Assembly: GCA_040007395.1 (NCBI GenBank)
Contig: JBDTVG010000281.1
Coordinates: forward strand, 1-41,269
DNA: 41,269 nt
Origin: DATGFK01 sp040007395
GTDB lineage: Bacteria > Chloroflexota > Anaerolineae > Aggregatilineales > UBA2796
Direction of reading: 5' to 3'
Shown: one piece after another, positions 14,723-22,561 of the stretch
Numbering within the stretch: position 1 is the stretch's first letter
How the letters are laid out: every line of letters begins with the position of its first letter
Program-made: the position numbers and the translations under genes
Notes under the pieces: generated by a model
The model's database searches: none
Told to the model about the DNA's origin: nothing
What the model saw: the letters and a program-made list of their open reading frames with translations, nothing else

Positions 14723-16594
14723 ATGAGCACCACGCCAAATGTTAGTAATAATAATTCCACGAACAGCAACCACAATCTGTCGGTTATTTCCGAGAAAAGT
14801 ACTGGTATTGCCGGGGTCGAACAAGCGCTGAGTGCGCTGTGGTCGCAGCTTGCTGAGGCAGATGGCAAGAACGCGGTCTTGCGGGCGACGACTCTTAATC
14901 TGGTACTCCACAGCACTGACGATGCGTCGGCGCTGGCAGCACTCATTAGCGAAGTGACACAGGGGCATCCGTGCCGCGCCATCGTGATCGAAGGCGACGA
15001 TCAAGCCGATATGCTGGAAGCGATCCCGTCGGTGTTTTGCCGCCCCACACTGGGTACAGTAGAAACGCGGATGCAGGTATGTTGTGAAGAAATACTGATC
15101 AAGGCCGGCGTTGACGCAACTGATCGTGTGCCTGCCGCCGTGCAAAGTCTGTTGCTCTCCGATCTGCCGGTTTACCTATTTTGTCAAGGTGAACTGCTGC
15201 CCGATGATTCGCTGGTCAAGGCGCTTGGTGAAGTCGTCGATGGCTTAGTCGTCGATTCGGCAACGTTCGACTCCGGCTCCACTGCGCTGCATAACCTCGA
15301 AGCGTTGATGGCAGCTCCGCATATCCACGCCAACCTGTTCGATCTCAACTGGCAGCGCTTGACCCCTTGGCGAAGAGCACTCGCACAAGCCTTTGACCGC
15401 GCCGAAGATCGTGCCGCGCTGCATACCATTCATGAAGTCGAGATCGTCCACAGTGGCGCACGCACTCAGGGGTTGCTGTTCATTGGCTGGTTGATCAGCC
15501 GCTTGGGGTGGTGGCTCATGCCGAGCGATACCGCCGCCGATACATGGACTGCCAAAGCGGATCAGAGTAGCGTCGCGCTGCGACTGCGGGCCGAGAGTAA
15601 GGGCACACCCGGCTTGCAACAGGTTACGTTGACCGCCGATCAGAAAGCCTATACGATCTCGCTGTCTGACAAAGGTGACTATATCGTCCCCGCCGATGGG
15701 CCACACCGGGCGGTTTCCGTACCATCGGGCAGCGCGGGTACGCTGCTAAGTTCGGTCATGGATCTGACAGGCCATGATCAGGTTTTTGAAGATGCACTGA
15801 CCGTTGCCTCAATGCTTTCACCGAAGGTTATTACCCCTTCGGTGCGGGCGACTATTGTGCTTGCCAACGATGGCGTGGCACTGGCTCAGCAGGCGGCACA
15901 GCACTTCGTCGATACAGCGCGGGCAGCTATCGCGCAACACGGACGTTTCGCCGTGGCGCTGTCGGGTGGTTCCACGCCCAAAGCGCTATATCAACTGTTA
16001 GCCGAACCTCCTTACCGCGATCAGGTGGCATGGGCAAATGTCCATGTCTTCTGGGGCGACGAACGCGATGTTCCTGTAGACAACCCAGAGAGCAATCAAC
16101 TAATGGCGCGTGAAACGCTGCTCTCCAAAGTACCGATCCCACCGGAAAACATTCATGGCTTGCTGACAGGTCAACTTTCGGCACGCGAAGCGGCAGCCCG
16201 CTATGCTGGCGAACTGCGGGCGTTTTTCCAGCTTGAAAAAGGCCAACTGCCAACCTTCGACCTGATCCTGCTCGGTATGGGCGACGATGGGCATACTGCT
16301 TCGCTGTTCCCGCACACCGAAGCTCTCACCGCCGATGACAGCACGCTTGTGGTCGCAAATCCTGTTCCGCAGCACAACACAACGCGCATCACCTTGACGG
16401 CAGGCGTGATCAATAATGCCAGCAGCGTTGTCTTTCTAGTATCGGGCAAAGCCAAAGCCGAGATGCTGTATGCGGTTTTCAAGGGGCCGCTGCTTCCCGA
16501 TAATCTCCCATCGCAGCGCATCCATCCGGTGAACGGTACACTGTTAGTCATGGCGGATCGCGCTGCCGCGGCTATGTTAGAGTCGGATAAGTAA
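14723..16594 (+). CDS. OpcA-type G6PDH effector fused to 6-phosphogluconolactonase
   Basis: A 623-aa two-domain protein. Residues ~30-370 match OpcA (glucose-6-phosphate dehydrogenase assembly or activation protein), with TTLNLVLHSTDD, HPCRAIVIEGDD, a VCCEEI segment and LLLSDLPVYLFCQGE. Residues ~375-620 are 6-phosphogluconolactonase (hydrolysis of the lactone to 6-phosphogluconate), with FAVALSGGSTPKALYQLL, VFWGDERDVPVDNPESN and LILLGMGDDGHTASLFPHT. In cyanobacteria and actinobacteria OpcA and Pgl are normally separate. The fusion puts the lactonase on the partner of the enzyme that makes its substrate. ATG 14723 has AAGGA 8 nt upstream. The N-terminal ~25 residues are Asn/Ser-rich and probably disordered. 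Domain calls are firm; channelling is inference. Confidence 0.92.
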   Translation: MSTTPNVSNNNSTNSNHNLSVISEKSTGIAGVEQALSALWSQLAEADGKNAVLRATTLNLVLHSTDDASALAALISEVTQGHPCRAIVIEGDDQADMLEAIPSVFCRPTLGTVETRMQVCCEEILIKAGVDATDRVPAAVQSLLLSDLPVYLFCQGELLPDDSLVKALGEVVDGLVVDSATFDSGSTALHNLEALMAAPHIHANLFDLNWQRLTPWRRALAQAFDRAEDRAALHTIHEVEIVHSGARTQGLLFIGWLISRLGWWLMPSDTAADTWTAKADQSSVALRLRAESKGTPGLQQVTLTADQKAYTISLSDKGDYIVPADGPHRAVSVPSGSAGTLLSSVMDLTGHDQVFEDALTVASMLSPKVITPSVRATIVLANDGVALAQQAAQHFVDTARAAIAQHGRFAVALSGGSTPKALYQLLAEPPYRDQVAWANVHVFWGDERDVPVDNPESNQLMARETLLSKVPIPPENIHGLLTGQLSAREAAARYAGELRAFFQLEKGQLPTFDLILLGMGDDGHTASLFPHTEALTADDSTLVVANPVPQHNTTRITLTAGVINNASSVVFLVSGKAKAEMLYAVFKGPLLPDNLPSQRIHPVNGTLLVMADRAAAAMLESDK

Positions 16595-16628
16595 CCGCTT
16601 GGCTTGACGGTCTATCAAAATATGTGGA

Positions 16629-16664
16629 CAAAAAGCGATACCGTTTTTACAGTGTCGCTTTTTG
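16629..16664 (+). terminator. Intrinsic terminator of the pentose-phosphate operon
   Basis: CAAAAAGCGA (16629-16638) pairs exactly with TCGCTTTTTG (16655-16664); further pairing is possible in the 16-nt interior. The A-tract and T-tract flank the GCGA core, so it could work in both directions. It lies 34 bp after the stop at 16594. Confidence 0.75.
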
Positions 16665-16777
16665 TTGAAATGACCCGCTTAATGTTGACCTGCTATACTG
16701 AATCCTATCTATGTTAAAACCTTAAAAGTTGATTAACCGGGTAAACGACCTATCTCGCACAGGTCAATTTTTCGGTA

Positions 16778-16783
16778 TATAAT
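16778..16783 (+). promoter_or_regulatory. Consensus -10 box of the pilin operon
   Basis: TATAAT inside TATATAATA, 29 nt before the ATG at 16813. No good -35 lies at 16-18 nt, so an activator or alternative sigma factor is possible. Confidence 0.4.
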
Positions 16784-16812
16784 ACCAACAATGTCAGAAT
16801 GGAAGCATATCA

Positions 16813-17325
16813 ATGAACCCAGAACAAGAAATTATAGAGATGAATAAATCAAAACTACGCAAACGAACAAAGGGTCAGGGACTAGTCGAGTATGCGTTGA
16901 TCTTGGCATTGGTGGCGGTTGTTACGATTGCAGGTGCGTGGGCGATGGGGCAAGCGATCAAGCGTGTCTTTGGTGTCGTTGGTGGTGCGCTTGGCAAAAA
17001 TAACAGTGTCGTTGGTACGTTTGAGATCCAGAGTGCAAATTGTTGGGTAGTGACTTCACCTGCGCCTGCCAAAACAGGTCTGGTTGTGCTAGGTTTTACC
17101 ACCAAGCCTGTAACTACACTTATCGGCAGCACCAATAAATATGTTGGTACCGACGTGAATGGTGATCCTGCACCAGTTACGTCAAATGGAGGTAATACCT
17201 TTATTTGGCAGCCCTACCTGTCTTTCACAACAGCGAACGCAAGCTTGTGCCCACCGTCAGTGGTTATTCAAGCTAAAGATGGGTCAACGATATTTTCTCC
17301 GGTGACAGTCCAGTACTCGCCATGA
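16813..17325 (+). CDS. Flp/Fap-like type IV pilin with C-terminal extension
   Basis: A 170-aa prepilin-like protein. A basic leader (residues 1-~21, ending RKRTKG) precedes QGLVEYALILALVAVVTIAG, with Glu at mature position 5. This is the class-III/Flp signature cut by a prepilin peptidase at G|Q. Classical Flp pilins are under ~70 aa; here about 110 further residues, Thr/Val/Asn-rich and probably beta-structured, follow the helix. It would be anchored or assembled at the cell surface. GGAAG lies 7 nt before ATG 16813; ATG 16843 is an alternative. The stop overlaps the next start (ATGA). No tad/cpa assembly genes are nearby, so the machinery must be elsewhere. Confidence 0.8.
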   Translation: MNPEQEIIEMNKSKLRKRTKGQGLVEYALILALVAVVTIAGAWAMGQAIKRVFGVVGGALGKNNSVVGTFEIQSANCWVVTSPAPAKTGLVVLGFTTKPVTTLIGSTNKYVGTDVNGDPAPVTSNGGNTFIWQPYLSFTTANASLCPPSVVIQAKDGSTIFSPVTVQYSP

Positions 17326-18197
17326 CCAACCAACCACCAAAAAAATCCCTTGCGGAAGAACTAAAAAGACGTAAAACGCAGGAAATACAACGCGCTGCTG
17401 AGACAAAGCGCATGACGCAGGTGACGGGTGCCGTTCCACCGTCTAAACCTTCGATTCCTGCGCCTGTTGACCCCAAACGAACTTCCCAAGCCAGCCAACC
17501 AAATCGTCCACAAAGTCGTGCAACGCAGACAAGTCCTCAGGCAGGCCAGCCAACGCGCTCTAAACCCTCCATTGATCCTAGGCGTGCAACCAAAACGACT
17601 TCCGTCAGGAGACCAACCGGAAACACGATCCCAGATCGTCTTGCGGCATTAAACCAACGTCAGAAAGTGACCCTCGCTGTAAGTGGTTTACTGATTCTTT
17701 TAATCTGTGTGGGAACCTACTCATTCACGGCAAATCAGCCACCACCTCCCATACCGACAGCAGTAGCCTTACCGACCAATACAGCGAATAATGTACTCGA
17801 CTACATAAAAAACGCAGGGGTACCCATTGAAAACCTCAAAACGCTGACCGTCCCCGATAATACGTGGAAGGCAACTCAGGCGGTTCAGTTTAACGTTCGG
17901 CGCGGAACTGACAGCGGACAATTCATCTTCTTAAGTTATGATTCTTTAACACAAGCGGAAAAAGATGCTTTTCGAGCAGGACTTGCCGGAAACTTCCAAA
18001 AATGGAAGGTCGTTCAATTCTCGAATATTGTCATGCTGATCTCCCCGGACACGACACAACCCATCAGCGACGAACTCAACAGCCACTTCATGAGCTTTCT
18101 GGTGCGGCCTTATCGCGACTTTCTCCCGACGATTACCCCAACACCTGCGCCGACCTCTCCCGCCGCCGCGACAGCCGCCCCAACATCCAAGCGCTAG
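17322..18197 (+). CDS. Membrane-anchored unknown protein co-translated with the pilin
   Basis: A 291-aa protein with three parts. The first is a basic, Pro/Gln/Ser-rich cytoplasmic region (residues 1-~110), probably disordered. One transmembrane helix follows (~115-133, VTLAVSGLLILLICVGTY). The last part is an extracytoplasmic domain of ~130 residues ending in a Thr/Pro/Ala-rich tail. Its ATG overlaps the pilin stop by 4 bp, so a role in pilus assembly or surface anchoring is likely but unproven. No known domain is recognised. The gene ends 2 bp before the convergent ABC permease gene. Confidence 0.75.
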   Translation: MTNQPPKKSLAEELKRRKTQEIQRAAETKRMTQVTGAVPPSKPSIPAPVDPKRTSQASQPNRPQSRATQTSPQAGQPTRSKPSIDPRRATKTTSVRRPTGNTIPDRLAALNQRQKVTLAVSGLLILLICVGTYSFTANQPPPPIPTAVALPTNTANNVLDYIKNAGVPIENLKTLTVPDNTWKATQAVQFNVRRGTDSGQFIFLSYDSLTQAEKDAFRAGLAGNFQKWKVVQFSNIVMLISPDTTQPISDELNSHFMSFLVRPYRDFLPTITPTPAPTSPAAATAAPTSKR

Positions 18198-18232
18198 GGC
18201 TACTCGTAGCGGAAGCGACTCACGCCTAGCGC
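18191..18232. repeat. Dyad spanning two convergent stop codons
   Basis: GCGCTAGG (18191-18198) and CCTAGCGC (18225-18232) are exact inverted repeats. Between them GCTAC-TC-GTAGC forms an inner palindrome (18199-18210). The structure covers the TAG of the plus-strand gene (18195-18197) and the TAG of the minus-strand permease (18200-18202). A bidirectional terminator without T-runs is possible. Confidence 0.4.
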
Positions 18233-19450
18233 GAAGAATACCGCCGCAAAGACCAACAGTACGCCAATCGAAGGCAGGATGTCCACCAGATGAGCGCCGT
18301 AAAAGATCATCTTAGTGAAGGCATCCTGCGACCAGTAGATCGGTGAGATTCTGCCAATGGACTGCATCCACGCCGGGACAATCGCGAGTGTCCACCACGC
18401 GCCACCCAGCGGAGCCAGAATCATCGCGGCGAGCAAGCGCAGCCCATTTGCCTGACCGTCAGTTTTGGCGACTGTGGAGAACCACAAGCCCATCGCCGTG
18501 ACCGCCAACGTATAGACTAGCACAATCGCGACCACACCCAACGGATCGCCCCACTGCACCCCGAAGATCGAGCCTGCCACAAGCATCACCGCAAAGATGA
18601 GCAGGCACAGCAGATATTGTCCCAACAGCTTCCCCGCGAGAACCTGTGTCCGAGAGATCGGTAGCACCATCAACCGTTGCAGCGTGCCTTGCCGCCGTTC
18701 CGTGATGAAAACTTCAGCGAGGATCAGTGCATTAATCAAGACAAACATCGCACCAATGCCGGGGCCGCTTTGTCCAAACCCCGTGCCGGCAGCAGTTCCG
18801 GTTGAGGTGCTGAACGTCTCGTTGATCTGCACAGGGTCTTTCGCCCAGACACTATCCGCTGCTGCATAGACTTTATCGTAGAAGGTAGAGTCGCCTTTGG
18901 CCTTATCGGTCACTATCCTCGCCGCCAGAATCGAGCCGCTCAGGCGGGCGCTGACTGCTGCCACTTGCTGCTGAATCGATTGGGCAGCGGTAGGGCCACC
19001 TTGGGCATCAACCGTCACATTGACAGTTTTCCCACTTCGCAGCGTGTTCGTAAAATCTGCCGGGAGCGAGATCGAAGCCTTGACCGTCGAGTCGTCCACG
19101 CGCTGCTTGGCAAACGCTGCCAAATCGTCATCCGATTTCAAGCTAGAGAGTTTGCATGGTTCCGGCTGGTCAGCAGGCTGCGCCAGATCGCACACAATAA
19201 ACCGATCTTTGCCCTGAATCTGCTTTTCGCCATCGGCACGCAATAGAGCGACTAATTGGAGCGCCAGCACGTCATTGGGATCGTGGCTGCGTACTACATC
19301 ATAGATCTCGCCAGTGGGTGCGGAGCCATTGACCGCGCTCCCCAGAAAAATCATCATGACTAACGGGACAGCGATCAAGCTGATTAGCGATCCCCGTTCA
19401 ACGAGCGTACTACGCACTTGATTAAACGCGATAGTAAGGATGGCAGGCAT
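18200..19450 (-). CDS. ABC-2 type exporter permease (second of two)
   Basis: Membrane subunit of an ABC-2/DrrB-YhiH-type exporter, 416 aa. One transmembrane helix near the N-terminus (ISLIAVPLVMMIFLGSAV) is followed by a long extracytoplasmic domain (residues ~45-210) and then about five helices to the C-terminus. The cytoplasmic GTLQRLMVLPISRTQVLAGKL segment (~255-275) is the coupling helix region typical of the family. The ATG at 19450 has AAGGGG 7 nt upstream. It is the last gene of a three-gene minus-strand operon, 17 bp after the other permease. The two permeases are distant paralogues and probably heterodimerise. The substrate cannot be told from sequence. Confidence 0.88.
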   Translation of the reverse strand: MPAILTIAFNQVRSTLVERGSLISLIAVPLVMMIFLGSAVNGSAPTGEIYDVVRSHDPNDVLALQLVALLRADGEKQIQGKDRFIVCDLAQPADQPEPCKLSSLKSDDDLAAFAKQRVDDSTVKASISLPADFTNTLRSGKTVNVTVDAQGGPTAAQSIQQQVAAVSARLSGSILAARIVTDKAKGDSTFYDKVYAAADSVWAKDPVQINETFSTSTGTAAGTGFGQSGPGIGAMFVLINALILAEVFITERRQGTLQRLMVLPISRTQVLAGKLLGQYLLCLLIFAVMLVAGSIFGVQWGDPLGVVAIVLVYTLAVTAMGLWFSTVAKTDGQANGLRLLAAMILAPLGGAWWTLAIVPAWMQSIGRISPIYWSQDAFTKMIFYGAHLVDILPSIGVLLVFAAVFFALGVSRFRYE

Positions 19451-19467
19451 AAAGTAACCCCTTCAGG

Positions 19468-20736
19468 TTAAACGTCCAAACGGCGGCTGAACAGGATCAC
19501 GCCGCTGCCAAAAAATACAATGAACATGATCAGCAGCGCCGCGATATTCGGCAATACGGTGGCAAGATCGCCCGTTTGCCCCAAAGTTGCGTAGGCGTTG
19601 GTCGCCCAATAGTTGATCGTGAGCTTACTCAGAAAACCTGCTGATACACTGGTTGGGGTAAACGCACCGCCCACCAAGCCCATAATGGTTAGCACGGCGC
19701 TTGTGTAGATACTAGCTTGCTGTCGGGTTTTGGCGAGTGCCGCTAGCAGGGTACCAAAACCCGTTGATGCAGCAACAACGACCACTGTTAAGATTGCCAA
19801 CGCAGGGAGGTTATTGCCCCAGACGGCGCTCTTGTTACCCAAAATCGGCGCAAGCAGTGATGTGGCAATAATCAACGTCGTGACTTGTAACAGCCCATTG
19901 ACATACGTGCCAGCCAGTTTACCCGCCAAAATCGTAAGTCGGCGGGTCGGTGAAATGAGCATCCGCTGCAATGTCCAGTTATCGCGCTCCTCTAGCAGCG
20001 TGATTGCGCCAAAGGCCATCGCGAAGTTCAGGAAAAAGACAGCCATTGCCGGGGCAAAATATTGTAATAGACTGGCAGTTGGCCCCTCAGATGCTGCGCT
20101 CTGTGATGTGGTGACTTGCACCGGAGCGTCGCTGCCGCCTGTTTTTGCCCCGACTTCCTGAGCTATCGTGCCCGACTGCGTGATGAGGAACAAGGGATTG
20201 CTGTCTGTTTTGCTGGCGGCATAGACCGCAACATTGGCGTTGGTAAAGCTGTTAAGGATCTGCCGTACCACTGCGCTGGCAATATCGGCGGAGAGAGGCG
20301 AACCCGAATCGCGAAACAGCGCTAGATTGATCTTGTTATCGCCGAAGGAGGCGTTGGTCGGGTTCAAAGTCTGCGAGAAATCGGCGGGGATCATAATCGC
20401 GACGGCGGCTTTCCCCTGAATGACCTGCGCTTTGGCTTCTGCTTCGTCAGTCAGGATAGTCACGTCCAATAGATCACCCACCTGTCTCAGTGTATCGGTG
20501 AAGGTCTGCCCAAAGTTAATCTGCTGCGTACCGAGTGTTGCGCCCGCATCATGGTTGACGACCACCACCGGAATATGCTTGATCGGGGAGCCACCGCTGC
20601 TCAGACCGCTAAAGGCTGCCCCGATCACGAAGGTCAGGATCAGCGGAATCAGGATATTGATCACCAGCGCCGCCCGATCCATGAGCAGCGCCCGTATATC
20701 CTTGAACGCAATAATGGCGAACTTTCTAAAATCCAT
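19468..20736 (-). CDS. ABC-2 type exporter permease (first of two)
   Basis: A 422-aa permease with the same architecture as its downstream paralogue. It has an N-terminal helix (ALVINILIPLILTFVIGAAF), an extracytoplasmic domain to about residue 215, and then five or so helices. The segment LLEERDNWTLQRMLISPTRR corresponds to the coupling helix. ATG 20736 is preferred: AAGGAGA lies 7 nt upstream, whereas the longer frame (starting at 20754) would begin inside or before the Shine-Dalgarno. It sits 23 bp after the ATPase gene and 17 bp before the second permease. Likely a drug, lipid or glycolipid efflux pump; substrate unknown. Confidence 0.88.
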   Translation of the reverse strand: MDFRKFAIIAFKDIRALLMDRAALVINILIPLILTFVIGAAFSGLSSGGSPIKHIPVVVVNHDAGATLGTQQINFGQTFTDTLRQVGDLLDVTILTDEAEAKAQVIQGKAAVAIMIPADFSQTLNPTNASFGDNKINLALFRDSGSPLSADIASAVVRQILNSFTNANVAVYAASKTDSNPLFLITQSGTIAQEVGAKTGGSDAPVQVTTSQSAASEGPTASLLQYFAPAMAVFFLNFAMAFGAITLLEERDNWTLQRMLISPTRRLTILAGKLAGTYVNGLLQVTTLIIATSLLAPILGNKSAVWGNNLPALAILTVVVVAASTGFGTLLAALAKTRQQASIYTSAVLTIMGLVGGAFTPTSVSAGFLSKLTINYWATNAYATLGQTGDLATVLPNIAALLIMFIVFFGSGVILFSRRLDV

Positions 20737-20759
20737 CGGCATGTCTCCTTGCAAGTAGC

Positions 20760-21734
20760 TCAGTCACGCAGCGCACGGCCTGTCATGTGCAGGAAGACAG
20801 CCTCAAGATTTGGCTCGACTATTTCGATAGACTGCGGTAGCAGGTGGGCTTCGTCAAGCGTGCGGATTACGGCGGGCAATACCTGACGGCCTCGTCCGGC
20901 GAGTAAGCGCAGTTTGCCGGAATCGCCTTCTTCGGCGGTGGCGCTGTCGATACCCGGTATAGCCTTGACGATCCCCAATGCTTGTTCAGTTTGTTCACCA
21001 AGCTTGAGCAAAATCACGTCTTTTTCGCCGACCTGCTGGATTAGTTCGCCCTCAGTACCACACGCGATCAACTCGCCATGATCGATGATCCCGACACGGT
21101 TGGAAAGCTCCTCGGCTTCTTCCATATAATGCGTCGTGTAGAGTACCGTCATGCCCTGCTGATTCAACAATTTGACAGTATCGAGGATATTGCGGCGGCT
21201 CTGCGGATCGACTCCGACAGTTGGCTCATCCATAAAGACGATCAAGGGCTTGTGCAGCAAGCCGACTCCGATATTCACCCGGCGCTTCATCCCACCCGAA
21301 AAAGCAGAGACATGATCCTGTTGGCGATCTTTCAGCCCGATAAACTCCAACACTTCATCGCAGCGTTTCGCCAGATCTGTTCCGCCAAGACCGTACAGCT
21401 TCCCGAAGAATTCCAGATTGCGGCGGGCACTGAGATCCGGGTAGAGCGCGATCTCCTGTGGAACCACGCCGATACGCTTCTTGACCTCGATAGGCTCCTT
21501 GACAATGGATTTTCCATCAATGATCACATCGCCTTCGGTAGGGGTGAGCAAGCCACTCATCATGCTAATCGTCGTCGTTTTGCCTGCACCGTTGGGGCCA
21601 AGCAAGCTAAAGATCTCGCCACGTTCGATGCTGAGATTGATGCCTTTTACAGCGAGAATGCCCTGCTTGTCTTTGGCAGCTGAGCTAGGTGGATAGCGCT
21701 TTTTTAGATTGCGAATTTCAATAATCGGTGTCAC
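20760..21734 (-). CDS. ABC-2 exporter ATP-binding protein (CcmA/DrrA type)
   Basis: A 324-aa ATPase subunit. Walker A GPNGAGKTT lies at residues 46-54, the signature FSGGMKRRVNIG and Walker B LIVFMDEPTVGVD at ~145-177, and the switch His in LYTTHYMEEAEEL. A C-terminal extension of about 80 residues, typical of DrrA-like exporters, follows. GTG 21734 is chosen over the GTG at 21740 because AGGAAG lies 7 nt before it; the longer start would touch the Shine-Dalgarno. First gene of the minus-strand operon, with its own strong promoter. Confidence 0.92.
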   Translation of the reverse strand: MTPIIEIRNLKKRYPPSSAAKDKQGILAVKGINLSIERGEIFSLLGPNGAGKTTTISMMSGLLTPTEGDVIIDGKSIVKEPIEVKKRIGVVPQEIALYPDLSARRNLEFFGKLYGLGGTDLAKRCDEVLEFIGLKDRQQDHVSAFSGGMKRRVNIGVGLLHKPLIVFMDEPTVGVDPQSRRNILDTVKLLNQQGMTVLYTTHYMEEAEELSNRVGIIDHGELIACGTEGELIQQVGEKDVILLKLGEQTEQALGIVKAIPGIDSATAEEGDSGKLRLLAGRGRQVLPAVIRTLDEAHLLPQSIEIVEPNLEAVFLHMTGRALRD

Positions 21735-21836
21735 AAGCACACTTCCTGTTGGAGGCGAGAAAAATAGATCTTGATATTGTGGAATACGCAGCGAGGGGTG
21801 TATGAGTTGCTATACGTCTAATAATAGACTGAGTGA

Positions 21837-21865
21837 ATTATAGATTGAAGAAGCACTATTGACAA
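21837..21865 (-). promoter_or_regulatory. Near-consensus promoter of the ABC-2 exporter operon
   Basis: On the minus strand TTGTCA (21860-21865), a 17-nt spacer and a perfect TATAAT (21837-21842) form a sigma-70-type promoter. The leader to the GTG at 21734 is ~95 nt. A short inverted repeat GTCTA-ATAA-TAGAC (21816-21829) begins at about +1 and could be an operator. A plus-strand TTGACA (21859-21864) overlaps the -35. Confidence 0.7.
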
Positions 21866-21981
21866 AGGGGACATCTTAGCTAAGGTTTATAGGTTGGATT
21901 GGACATATAAGAACGTATCAGCTTATTTTGCGAAACTATTCCGTTACACCTCAAATGGGATAGTTTATGTTTGGAGGAATA

Positions 21982-22503
21982 ATGAATGCAGCTACTTTCT
22001 GGAATTTACTGAAGCGAACTAAAGAGGTTAGTGCTGGTGATGGACACAAACAGGCTGAACTTCTTTACAAAGCGCTTCTTGAATTATCCGCTGACGATAT
22101 CCTTTCATATTATATAATTCTGACGCAACTGATAGATCGTGCTTATAGCTGGGATCTGTGGGCGGCGGCACATATTATTAACTGCGGAACTGGAGATGAT
22201 GGCTTCACAGATTTTAGAGCATGGTTGATTTGTCAAGGAGAATACACCTTTAATCAGGTACTTAAAGACCCGGAATTACTTGTCAATATAGTTGAGTATC
22301 CCCCCGATACTATGATAGAAGAATTAGGCTTCTATGCCCCTCTAGAAGCCTATGAAGAAAAAACAGGTCATCTACTGCCAGATTTCCCTTATGAGCCTGC
22401 CGAAATAAGTGGAGAAAAATGGGAGGAAGAGGATTTACGCAAAAAATATCCTAAGTTATGGACTAAATTCGGAGATTGCTCGTATATGTTCGGAACAACC
22501 TAA
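21982..22503 (+). CDS. DUF4240 domain protein
   Basis: A 173-aa protein that fits DUF4240. It starts MNAATFWNLLKRT, has a central helical region with DLWAAAHIINCG, and the diagnostic DGFTDFRAWLICQGEYTF (~73-90) followed by a DPELL segment. The function of the family is not known; members are often found singly near accessory genes. ATG 21982 is preferred to ATG 21967 because GGAGG lies between them, 4 nt before the former. The gene is AT-rich compared with its neighbours, which suggests recent acquisition. It is monocistronic, between the exporter promoter and the convergent peptide deformylase gene. Confidence 0.8.
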   Translation: MNAATFWNLLKRTKEVSAGDGHKQAELLYKALLELSADDILSYYIILTQLIDRAYSWDLWAAAHIINCGTGDDGFTDFRAWLICQGEYTFNQVLKDPELLVNIVEYPPDTMIEELGFYAPLEAYEEKTGHLLPDFPYEPAEISGEKWEEEDLRKKYPKLWTKFGDCSYMFGTT

Positions 22504-22561
22504 CCATAACAACGTTTGTCGGGTTGGTTGACTGGAATACGATTTAACAGTGGTTTTAGTG

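Noticed and set aside
21078..21683. 201-aa plus-strand open frame opposite the ABC ATPase
   Set aside because: The minus strand carries all ABC motifs; the plus frame has no family signature or ribosome-binding site.
21859..21886. Plus-strand promoter for the DUF4240 gene from TTGACA at 21859
   Set aside because: No good -10 at 16-18 nt (best is TAAGGT); the box is better explained as part of the minus-strand promoter.
22496..22530. CAACC/AACC-GGTTGGTTG stem after the DUF4240 gene as terminator
   Set aside because: The stem has a bulge and no T-run follows; support is too weak to list as a terminator.
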